This document shows positions 25,022 through 33,184 of a stretch of DNA of 64,000 nt, piece after piece. Origin of the DNA: Ga0074130 sp964499485 (GTDB taxonomy: Bacteria > Pseudomonadota > Gammaproteobacteria > Burkholderiales > Rhodocyclaceae); the NCBI GenBank assembly GCA_964499485.1, contig CAZCLF010000005.1, positions 35,518 to 99,517 on the forward strand. Reading direction: 5' to 3'. The position numbers were made by a program, and so were the translations under genes. Positions within the stretch are counted from its first letter, which is position 1. The number at the start of each line of letters is the position of its first letter. Below the pieces are notes generated by a model. The model worked only from the letters and a program-made list of their open reading frames with translations. It did not search any database and was not told the DNA's origin.

Positions 25022-28000
25022 CTACGGATAGATGACCTTCACGTTTTCCGGCTGCAGCCACTCGCGGAGGCTAATGAGCAGCTCATCATCCAGACGGATA
25101 CGCCAAGCATCGGACAAGCCCAGCTCGACTTCCGCCTCATGATTGCGATACGCAACACGCACCGGGCAAGCGCCATTACGGTACGGTGTAAGCAACGCGC
25201 GAAGACGCTCGGCGTAGCGACCTTCAATCGAGTTGCCATTCATCGAGAGCTGTAGGGCACGAGCGAAACGACCGCGCGCTTCGCCCAGCGTCATGAGCTT
25301 TTCGGCCGTAACGCGCAAGCCGCCCGAGAAATCATCATGGCTGATCTTGCCTTCGATCAGCAGCAGCTCATCTTCCTTGATCTTGGCGCGTTCCGCATCC
25401 CACAGCTCATTAAATACGGTGACTTCGACCTGTGCAGTCGCGTCATCGAGCATGATGATGGCCATCTTGCCGCGACGCGTCATCTGCGTACGCGTGCTGT
25501 GCACAACGCCCGCCATCAACACCGGCTCGCGCGACGGCGCGAGCTGCGTGAGCGAGCGTTTGACGAAGGGAGCGAGCTCCTTGCGATACGCATTAAAGGG
25601 GTGACCTGAGTAGAAAAAGCCCAAGGCCTGCTTTTCGTTGAGCAATTGTTCACGCTCACCCCAGCGTGGCACCTTCACATATTGCGGTGCGTGCGCGTCA
25701 GCTTCACCACCCGTGTCGAACAAGCCACTTTGCAGAGCATTACGTTCAGCTTGATCCGCTGCTTCGATAGCAATGCCAACGGAGGCAAACAACTTGTGGC
25801 GATCATCATCGATTGAATCGAACGCGCCCGCACGAATCAGGGCCTCGACCACGCGACGATTGGCAACGCGCTTATCCACGCGCCGACAGAAATCGAACAG
25901 ATCCTTGAAAGGCCCTCCCTCTGCACGCGCCTTCATGATCATCGACAGCGCCGCTTCACCCGTACCCTTGATGGAACCGAGGCCATAGCGAATCGTGCTG
26001 GCATCTGCGGGCTCGAAACGAATGGTGCCGCTGTTCACATCGGGCGGCAGGAACTTTATGTTGTTCGCCAGACAGTCCTGGTAAAAGATTTGCACCTTAT
26101 CGGTGTCGGCCATTTCAGACGACATCGTGGCAGCCATGAAGGCGGCCGGATAGTAGCGCTTGAGCCAGGCGGTCTGAAACGCGACAAGTGCGTATGCGGC
26201 AGAGTGCGACTTGTTGAAGCCGTATTCGGCGAACTTCTCCATCAGGTCAAACAGCTGCGTGGCCAGCTGCGGCTCTACACCGCGCTTAGCCGCACCATCC
26301 GTAAATAGCTGACGATGCTGCGCCATTTCCTCTGGCTTTTTCTTACCCATCGCGCGGCGCAACATATCGGCGCCGCCCAGCGTGTAGCCGGCCAGAATTT
26401 GCGCGACCAGCATCACCTGTTCCTGATACACGATCACGCCATAGGTCGACTTCAGCACCGGCTCCAGATCCGGGTGGAAATACCACTCCGACTTACCGGT
26501 TCCGCTCTGCACTTGGAGCTTTTTACGATTGATGAAGTCATCCACCATGCCTGAGCCCAAGGGGCCAGGACGGTTGAGCGCCATCAACGCGATGATGTCT
26601 TCGAAGGTGTCGCCCTTCAGGCGCTTTTCCAAGTCCTTCGCCGAGCGCGATTCGGACTGAAACACTGCGGTCGTATTGCCTGCGGCAAACAGATCGTAGG
26701 TCGGTTTATCGTCAAGCGGAATGTCTTCAAGGCGGAAGTCGGCGCGCGATGGGTCCAGCTTCTTCACAAACTCGACCGCTTCGTCGAGGATGGTCAGCGT
26801 GCGCAGGCCGAGGAAGTCGAACTTCACCAAGCCCACTTTTTCGACATCGTCCTTGTCGAACTGCGACACCACCGAATCGGTGCCCTGCGCCGCGTACAAG
26901 GGACAAAAATCCGTCAGCTTGCCGGGCGAGATGAGTACGCCACCGGCGTGCATACCAACGTTACGGGTCATCCCCTCCAGCTTGGTAGCCAGCTCCCACA
27001 GCTCAGCAACTTCTTCTTCTGCTTCAATGCGAGCACCGATCTGTGGCTCTTTCTCACGCGCCTCTTCTAGGCTGATACCGATTTCATTCGGAATCAGCTT
27101 GGCAAACTGATCAACAAAGTTGAACGGCAAATCGAGCACACGGCCCACGTCGCGAATAACCGCCTTGGCGGCCATCGTGCCGAAGGTAGCAATCTGCGAG
27201 ACGGCGTGATGGCCGTATTTGTCCTTCACGTAATTGATGACGCGATCGCGGCCGTCCTGACAGAAATCGATATCGAAGTCGGGCATCGATACCCGCTCCG
27301 GATTCAAGAAGCGCTCAAACAGCAAGTCATATTCAAGCGGGTCAAGATCGGTAATACCGAGGGCATACGCTACGAGCGAGCCCGCACCGGAACCGCGGCC
27401 AGGCCCGACCGGCACGCCATTGGCCTTGGCCCAGTTAATGAAGTCCGCCACGATCAGGAAGTAACCGGGGAAGCCCATCTGCTGAATGATGCCGATCTCG
27501 AACTCAAGGCGCTCGGCATAGCGTGGCCGCTCTGCGTCTCGCTTTGCCTCATCGGGGTAGAGCTGCGCCAACCGGACTTCCAACCGCTCGCGCGACTGGA
27601 GGGCCATGAACTCGTCGAGGGTCAGCCCATCTGGGGTAGGGAACAAAGGCAGTTTAGGCTTGCCCAGCTCAATGGAGACGCTACAACGGCGGGCTATCTC
27701 AAGGGTATTTTCCAGCGCTTCAGGGTAGTCAGAAAACAGCTCGGCCATTTCGGCCTGGGTCTTGAAATACTGTTCTTCACTGAAATTCTTAGGGCGCCGA
27801 GGATCCGCCAGCACATAACCTTCAGCAATACAGGTCCGGGCCTCATGTGCTTTAAAGTCGTCCCGATCCATAAACTGGATGGGGTGCGTGGCGACCAATG
27901 GCAGGAACAATTCGCCTGCTAATTGGGCGCTCGCCTGAACCAATGCTTCCTGCTGTGGCGAGCCATTTTTGCCTTGCGGGCGCTGTACCTCAATATAGAA

Positions 28001-28504
28001 GTTGGACGGGAACATAGCCGCCCACTCGCGCGCACGGGCCACCGCATCGGCCCCTTTACCGGCTAGCAAAAGCTGGCCGATATCACCAAAGCCAGCGCCA
28101 GAAAGCGCAATGAGATTGCTGTTATCGCCGTTGGCCAAGGCCACATAAGGAACTTCGGCCCGAGCGCTGGCGCGATCCCCCGCATAAGCCAGCGACAAGA
28201 GATCGCAAAGACGCAGATAACCGGCGCGGTTCTTGGCTAGCAATAACAGGCGGGAGCCGGTACCCCGGCCGTCTCCATCCACATCCGCAATCCAGACATC
28301 GCAGCCGATCAGCGGCTTGAGGCCCTTGCCGCGCATGCCTGAATAGAACTTGACCATCCCGAACAAGTTGCCCAAATCGGTCAAAGCAATGGCGGGCATG
28401 CCGTCCGTCTTGGCCCGGGCGATTGCGTCATCAAGACGCACAATGCCGTCGGTAATTGAAAACTCGCTATGCAGGCGTAGATGAACGTATCGGGCTGTAC
28501 TCAT
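25022..28504 (-). CDS. dnaE: DNA polymerase III alpha subunit
   Basis: Replicative polymerase catalytic subunit, 1160 residues, normal for DnaE1. The N-terminal PHP domain begins VHLRLHSEFSITDGIVRLDD. The polymerase active site contains PVGPGRGSGAGSLVAYALGI and MPDFDIDFCQDGRD with the catalytic Asp residues. The helix-hairpin-helix, OB-fold and tau-binding regions follow in the last 350 residues. It begins after a 370-bp AT-rich gap and is followed by lemA on the same strand. Confidence 0.97.
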   Translation of the reverse strand: MSTARYVHLRLHSEFSITDGIVRLDDAIARAKTDGMPAIALTDLGNLFGMVKFYSGMRGKGLKPLIGCDVWIADVDGDGRGTGSRLLLLAKNRAGYLRLCDLLSLAYAGDRASARAEVPYVALANGDNSNLIALSGAGFGDIGQLLLAGKGADAVARAREWAAMFPSNFYIEVQRPQGKNGSPQQEALVQASAQLAGELFLPLVATHPIQFMDRDDFKAHEARTCIAEGYVLADPRRPKNFSEEQYFKTQAEMAELFSDYPEALENTLEIARRCSVSIELGKPKLPLFPTPDGLTLDEFMALQSRERLEVRLAQLYPDEAKRDAERPRYAERLEFEIGIIQQMGFPGYFLIVADFINWAKANGVPVGPGRGSGAGSLVAYALGITDLDPLEYDLLFERFLNPERVSMPDFDIDFCQDGRDRVINYVKDKYGHHAVSQIATFGTMAAKAVIRDVGRVLDLPFNFVDQFAKLIPNEIGISLEEAREKEPQIGARIEAEEEVAELWELATKLEGMTRNVGMHAGGVLISPGKLTDFCPLYAAQGTDSVVSQFDKDDVEKVGLVKFDFLGLRTLTILDEAVEFVKKLDPSRADFRLEDIPLDDKPTYDLFAAGNTTAVFQSESRSAKDLEKRLKGDTFEDIIALMALNRPGPLGSGMVDDFINRKKLQVQSGTGKSEWYFHPDLEPVLKSTYGVIVYQEQVMLVAQILAGYTLGGADMLRRAMGKKKPEEMAQHRQLFTDGAAKRGVEPQLATQLFDLMEKFAEYGFNKSHSAAYALVAFQTAWLKRYYPAAFMAATMSSEMADTDKVQIFYQDCLANNIKFLPPDVNSGTIRFEPADASTIRYGLGSIKGTGEAALSMIMKARAEGGPFKDLFDFCRRVDKRVANRRVVEALIRAGAFDSIDDDRHKLFASVGIAIEAADQAERNALQSGLFDTGGEADAHAPQYVKVPRWGEREQLLNEKQALGFFYSGHPFNAYRKELAPFVKRSLTQLAPSREPVLMAGVVHSTRTQMTRRGKMAIIMLDDATAQVEVTVFNELWDAERAKIKEDELLLIEGKISHDDFSGGLRVTAEKLMTLGEARGRFARALQLSMNGNSIEGRYAERLRALLTPYRNGACPVRVAYRNHEAEVELGLSDAWRIRLDDELLISLREWLQPENVKVIYP

Positions 28505-28874
28505 CCGCGAATTCTACCCTGTGCGTCTTGATGAACAGGCCATGTTTCAAGCACCGTTTCAGGTGCGCTCGTTTCGTTCTGAGTAGATCCGCATATTTTT
28601 GCCTCACGAGTAGCATGTGGATCAATTAAGAGAGCCACCTAAAAATATAAAAAATACTACCCACCTTCCCTCTGGCAGAGCACTTTTACGAAAGTCAGGT
28701 GACGTAAAACCTCCCATCATTAGGAAACAATGACCTCTTGTGGCTCACAAATCACAAGCTACATTGATAGTTTTTGGGGACAAAGTGCACTAATAGATAA
28801 TGATTCATGTATATTCATCACCGAATCAAGAAATAGCCGGCCTACCCGAAACTCATTAACCTTCGACGACTGCC
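28505..28874. other. AT-rich intergenic region between dnaE and the diguanylate cyclase gene
   Basis: The 370-bp divergent spacer is clearly more AT-rich than its neighbours. It must hold the promoters of dnaE and the cyclase gene. I see no convincing -35/-10 pair, repeat or small gene. Confidence 0.5.
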
Positions 28875-30050
28875 ATGTCATGTTTAGCATTTCCCGGTAA
28901 GCTTAAGGCACAGGTGCCTGTTAATACGGACTACATGTCTGACGCTTACTCAACCCTCAACTCCGATACCCCCCTCGCTCAATCACCTGAAGCGCTGATT
29001 CTCCATCACGCTGGTGTAATTTCCGCGCAGCGTGACCGCGCAGAACTTGAGGTCGTTGTCATCGCGGCGATCCGAGAGGTTCTTGGGGCGGCGGGTACTG
29101 AGCTTTTCCGCGTCTTCACGCCCAAGGGTGATTGCCTTGCTGGTCTGGTTGCCGTGGCTGATGACACAGGAAGTCGCTGTCTCGATGACGGCCTATCATG
29201 GCCAGCAAATACGGCATCAATTGAACACTTCCCTGCCCTGCACCGCAGCCTGACCTCCGGTAACAGCATTGTTGTACCAGCCAAAGTAGGGGAGCTACAC
29301 GAGCAAGTCTTTCCGATTGTGCGCGAGGGAAATGTTTTTTTTGGCTTTGCTGTTGTACGTCATCCAACAGCGCTCAACCATCAACAACAAATCCTTGTCC
29401 AAGGACTCATCCGTCTGTTTTGCAATCAGTTGCGCATGCTGGATTACAGCGAAGTCGATACTTTGACTGGGCTACTCAACCGTAAGACGTTTGACGAGTC
29501 TCTTCTGCGGATTTTGTCGAGTCTGCAACAAGGTGATGTTGTAGCGAACGGCAATGTATTGCACCTACCGCGGCGACGTCACGGTGTCGATACGGAACAA
29601 AGTCACTGGCTTGCCGTGATTGACATTGATCACTTCAAGCAGATCAACGACACCTATGGTCACTTAATCGGTGATGAGGTGCTATTGATGATCGCCAACA
29701 TGATGAAATCATCATTCCGCGCCCACGACAAACTGTTCCGTTTTGGGGGGGAAGAATTCGTCGTGGTTCTAAAGCCAACGGATCTGCGTAATGCGATGAT
29801 GATTTTTGAGCGGTTCCGGCGCCAGATTGAAGACTACGCCTTCCCACAAATCGGGCACCTAACGATCAGTACCGGTTTCGCGCGCATCGGCATCCATGAT
29901 CTGCCGTCGGCAATTATTGATAACGCTGACGAGGCACTTTACTGGGCAAAGAACCATGGTCGCAACCAAGTATTCAACTACGAGGACTTGGTTGCCGGCG
30001 GGCACGTACAAAAACGAAACATTGAATCCAGTAGCGTTGAGCTGTTTTAA
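28875..30050 (+). CDS. Diguanylate cyclase with N-terminal GAF-like sensor
   Basis: A 391-residue c-di-GMP synthase. The C-terminal GGDEF domain has an intact active site, FRFGGEEFVVVL. An inhibitory I-site (R-A-H-D) sits exactly five residues before GGEEF, so product inhibition is expected. DVDTLTGLLNRKTFDESLL-type and VIDIDHFKQINDTYGH motifs are also present. Residues about 40-195 look like a GAF-type sensor with no membrane segment, so the protein is probably cytosolic. The start is uncertain: ATG 28875 or ATG 28935, neither with a strong Shine-Dalgarno. It is monocistronic and has no EAL domain. Confidence 0.88.
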   Translation: MSCLAFPGKLKAQVPVNTDYMSDAYSTLNSDTPLAQSPEALILHHAGVISAQRDRAELEVVVIAAIREVLGAAGTELFRVFTPKGDCLAGLVAVADDTGSRCLDDGLSWPANTASIEHFPALHRSLTSGNSIVVPAKVGELHEQVFPIVREGNVFFGFAVVRHPTALNHQQQILVQGLIRLFCNQLRMLDYSEVDTLTGLLNRKTFDESLLRILSSLQQGDVVANGNVLHLPRRRHGVDTEQSHWLAVIDIDHFKQINDTYGHLIGDEVLLMIANMMKSSFRAHDKLFRFGGEEFVVVLKPTDLRNAMMIFERFRRQIEDYAFPQIGHLTISTGFARIGIHDLPSAIIDNADEALYWAKNHGRNQVFNYEDLVAGGHVQKRNIESSSVELF

Positions 30051-30084
30051 GCCCTGTCATTCGCGATGATCGCGTCTGAACCGA

Positions 30085-30708
30085 TTACTTAGACGCCCAT
30101 TCGATGATCGGCAGCCACTGTGCCCAGTCTTGGCTCGCGCGACTTTCCGACAAATCAAAAATCGTCATGCCATGCGCAGCAACCTGCACGTAGTTCTGCG
30201 TATCGCGCAGATACGTCAGCACCGGCAGATCATTGTCTTGTAGGAAGCGTTCCAGCTGCGCTGCAGAGCGCGTACGCGCATCCACACGCATGCCGACCAC
30301 GCCGATAAAGGCCTGATGCTTACGAATCGCCTTTTCTTCGAGCAGCTCATCCAAAAATTCGCGCGTCGCCAAAATGTCGAAGATCGAGGGCTGCAACGGC
30401 ACGATGATGCGATCAACCTGCTTCAGCACATGGCCCAGCTGTTTGCCATGCAGGCCCGCTGGGGTGTCCAACACCACATGTGTCGTGCCTTCAGGCGGGC
30501 GCGCGGGCTTGTCGGGATCAACATTCCAGCTGGCAATCGGGGGCAGGGCCGTGGATCGCAGTTGCAGCCATTGACGGGAGGATTGCTGGCGGTCGATATC
30601 GCCGAGCATGACCTTATGCCCTTGCTTGGCAAAACAACCCGCCAGATTCGTCGCGATGGTGCTTTTGCCAACACCACCTTTGGGATTCGCAATCAGGAAT
30701 GACTTCAC
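30085..30708 (-). CDS. ParA-family ATPase (orphan)
   Basis: A 207-residue ParA/MinD-type ATPase with deviant Walker A PKGGVGKSTIATNLAG at the N terminus. Walker B-like THVVLDTPAGLHGKQLG and the switch region IVPLQPSIFDILATREFLDE are also visible. I chose a GTG start at 30708 because AAGGAGGGAG sits at the right distance upstream; a longer frame to 30765 exists. No parB-like gene or parS site is visible nearby, so it is not an ordinary chromosome partition pair. It may position another cargo. Confidence 0.85.
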   Translation of the reverse strand: MKSFLIANPKGGVGKSTIATNLAGCFAKQGHKVMLGDIDRQQSSRQWLQLRSTALPPIASWNVDPDKPARPPEGTTHVVLDTPAGLHGKQLGHVLKQVDRIIVPLQPSIFDILATREFLDELLEEKAIRKHQAFIGVVGMRVDARTRSAAQLERFLQDNDLPVLTYLRDTQNYVQVAAHGMTIFDLSESRASQDWAQWLPIIEWASK

Positions 30709-30712
30709 GCTG

Positions 30713-30722
30713 CTCCCTCCTT
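30713..30722 (-). promoter_or_regulatory. Strong Shine-Dalgarno deciding the GTG start of the ParA-like gene
   Basis: AAGGAGGGAG on the minus strand lies 4 nt upstream of the GTG at 30708. It supports that start over the upstream codon at 30765. Confidence 0.7.
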
Positions 30723-30820
30723 GGTTGATTTCTGCGCCGATTGTATGCCAGACAGATAGCTGCAAGCCATTGAAATGGGTGTGAAAAGCCGGCTATTGCG
30801 GTCTAGTGTGACCGCAGCGA

Positions 30821-33028
30821 CTACAGCACGTCGAGCTTGGCCACCGAGAGCGCCAGCCACTTAATGCCTGTGGCGCCGAAGTTAACCTGCACACGCGCAT
30901 CGTTACCGCCACCTTCAGCGCCGATCACAACACCATGACCGAACTTAGCGTGCATGACGTTTGCGCCAATGCGCAAACCGGGCACACCGCCGGCCTCATG
31001 ATCTCGCCGCACACTGGCCGACGCGCCTGCAGCGTTTTGGTACGCCGGGGCGGTGTAGCTACTGCCGCTCGAGAAGCCCCGCGTCTGCTTGGGCTTCAGC
31101 CATTTGAGCAGCGCCGGCGGAATCTCTTCCAAAAAGCGTGAGGCTGCGTTGTAACGCGTCTGTCCATGCAACATGCGTTGCTGGGAGAAAGACAGATAGA
31201 GGCGCTGCCGTGCACGCGTGATCGCCACATACATGAGGCGTCGCTCTTCTTCGACACCATCCAGCTCCATGGCCGAGTTTTCATGAGGGAACAAGCCTTC
31301 CTCAAGCCCGCTGAGAAAGACCATATTGAACTCCAGCCCCTTGGCCGAGTGCACTGTCATCAACTGCAGCGCATCATCGCCCTCGCCAGCCTGATGCTCG
31401 CCGGCTTCCAACGAGGCATGGGCCAAGAAAGAAGCCAGCACGTTCTCATGCGTCTCCGGCGAGCCATCCTCGGCAAAGCGTTCCTCGGCAATGAAACTCG
31501 CCGCGGCACTAATGAGTTCGTCCAGGTTGGCGATACGGTCTTGGCCTTCCTTTTCGCTGCTGTAATGCTCTTTGAGCGTGGAGAGGGCAATCACGTGATC
31601 AATCTGTTCCGGCAACGGCAGATTGCTACTGCCTTCCTTCATGCGCGAAATCAGCTGGGCAAAACCGGCCAGTACGGCGCCGGGCTTCCCCGTCAACAGC
31701 GGGATCGCGGCGAACAGACTGCAATTGTGTTGACGAGCGGTGTCTGCCAGCTGCTCGATGGAGCGGGCGCCAATACCACGGGTAGGGAAATTCACCACGC
31801 GGGCAAAGGCGGTGTCGTCATCGCTGTTGGCAATCAAGCGCAGGTAGGCCAAGGCATGCTTCACTTCCTGCCGCTCGAAGAAGCGCAAGCCGCCATACAC
31901 GCGATAAGGCAGGCCCGCGCTGAAAAGGGCATGCTCCAGCACACGTGACTGCGCGTTGGAGCGATAGAGCAGGGCGATTTCGCTGCGCAGATGGCCATCG
32001 CGCACCAAGGCCTTAATTTCCTCGACCAGCCACTGAGCTTCGTCGAGATCGCTGTAGGCTTCGAATACGCGAATCGGCTCACCCGCCCCGGCATCGGTCC
32101 ACAGATTTTTGCCGAGACGATCCGAATTGTTTTTGATCACCGCATTGGCGGCATCAAGGATATTGCCGTGCGAACGGTAGTTCTGCTCAAGGCGGATCAC
32201 ATTCTGCACTTTGAACTCGCGCTCAAAGTCGCGCATATTGCCGACATCAGCGCCACGGAAGGCATAGATAGACTGGTCGTCATCACCGACGGCAAACATG
32301 GCGGCACGGGCCTCACCGGTATAACCGGACATCAGGCGCAGCCAGCGGTATTGCAGCGGGTTCGTATCCTGAAACTCGTCAACCAGAATGTGCGAGAAGC
32401 GCTCCTGATAATGGCGGCGCAGCACTTCATTGCGGCTCAAAAGCTCATAAGTGCGTAGCAATAGCTCGGCAAAATCGACCACACCTTCACGCTGACACTG
32501 TTGGTCATAAGCGTCGTAAAGCTCGATGCGGCGGCGCGTGTGGTCGTCCCACGCCTCGACGGCGCCAGGGCGAATACCCTGCTCTTTCTGCGCATTGATG
32601 AAATGCTGCAGCTCACGCGGCGGAAACTTTTCGTCATCGACATTCAATTGCTTGAGCAAGCGCTTGATCGCTGCCTGCTGATCGGCCGAATCCAGAATTT
32701 GGAACAGCTGCGGCAGCCCTGCATCGCGGTAATGCGCACGCAGCAGGCGATTGCACAAGCCATGGAAGGTGCCCACCCACATGCCACGCGTATTGATCGG
32801 CAGCATGGAGGACAGCCGCGTCAGCATTTCCTTGGCGGCCTTGTTAGTAAACGTCACCGCCAGGATGCCGTGCGGTCCGACTTGCGCGGTCTGAATCAAC
32901 CAAGCAATCCGCGTGGTCAGCACGCGCGTCTTTCCCGAACCGGCACCGGCCAGAATCAGGGCATGTTGCGGGGGGAGGGTAACGGCGGCGAGCTGTTCCG
33001 GATTTAAGCCGCGAAGAAGATCTGACAT
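30821..33028 (-). CDS. uvrD: ATP-dependent DNA helicase UvrD/PcrA
   Basis: A 735-residue superfamily 1A 3'-5' helicase for repair and fork rescue. Walker A is LILAGAGSGKTRVLTTRIAW near residue 28. Other helicase motifs are AVTFTNKAAKEM (Ia), ILVDEFQDTN (II), AVGDDDQSIYAFRGA (III), LEQNYRS (IV) and VHSAKGLEFNMVFL plus VAITRARQRLY (V/VI). The C terminus has the beta-barrel tail found in UvrD/PcrA (HAKFGHGVVIGAEGG). The start at 33028 gives MSDLLRGLNPEQ, the normal N terminus. It is divergent from leuS. Confidence 0.95.
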   Translation of the reverse strand: MSDLLRGLNPEQLAAVTLPPQHALILAGAGSGKTRVLTTRIAWLIQTAQVGPHGILAVTFTNKAAKEMLTRLSSMLPINTRGMWVGTFHGLCNRLLRAHYRDAGLPQLFQILDSADQQAAIKRLLKQLNVDDEKFPPRELQHFINAQKEQGIRPGAVEAWDDHTRRRIELYDAYDQQCQREGVVDFAELLLRTYELLSRNEVLRRHYQERFSHILVDEFQDTNPLQYRWLRLMSGYTGEARAAMFAVGDDDQSIYAFRGADVGNMRDFEREFKVQNVIRLEQNYRSHGNILDAANAVIKNNSDRLGKNLWTDAGAGEPIRVFEAYSDLDEAQWLVEEIKALVRDGHLRSEIALLYRSNAQSRVLEHALFSAGLPYRVYGGLRFFERQEVKHALAYLRLIANSDDDTAFARVVNFPTRGIGARSIEQLADTARQHNCSLFAAIPLLTGKPGAVLAGFAQLISRMKEGSSNLPLPEQIDHVIALSTLKEHYSSEKEGQDRIANLDELISAAASFIAEERFAEDGSPETHENVLASFLAHASLEAGEHQAGEGDDALQLMTVHSAKGLEFNMVFLSGLEEGLFPHENSAMELDGVEEERRLMYVAITRARQRLYLSFSQQRMLHGQTRYNAASRFLEEIPPALLKWLKPKQTRGFSSGSSYTAPAYQNAAGASASVRRDHEAGGVPGLRIGANVMHAKFGHGVVIGAEGGGNDARVQVNFGATGIKWLALSVAKLDVL

Positions 33029-33132
33029 GGTCGGATTATACCGGCGCCATCGACCAAGCCCGCGCATTCGGAAGGGGCCGGCTCAAAGGTAAGTTCGGTC
33101 CATTGACCGGCGGGTTTGGGTAGATGGGCGGG

Positions 33133-33138
33133 TATAAT
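33133..33138 (+). promoter_or_regulatory. Candidate -10 element for leuS
   Basis: TATAAT lies 46 bp before the leuS ATG, inside the palindrome-like GGGCGGGTATAATTGCCCG. No convincing -35 is seen at 16-18 bp upstream, so this is a weak call. Confidence 0.35.
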
Positions 33139-33184
33139 TGCCCGTTTTACGCATTCCTTGCGCCCACCGGTCGCAGCACCCGCC

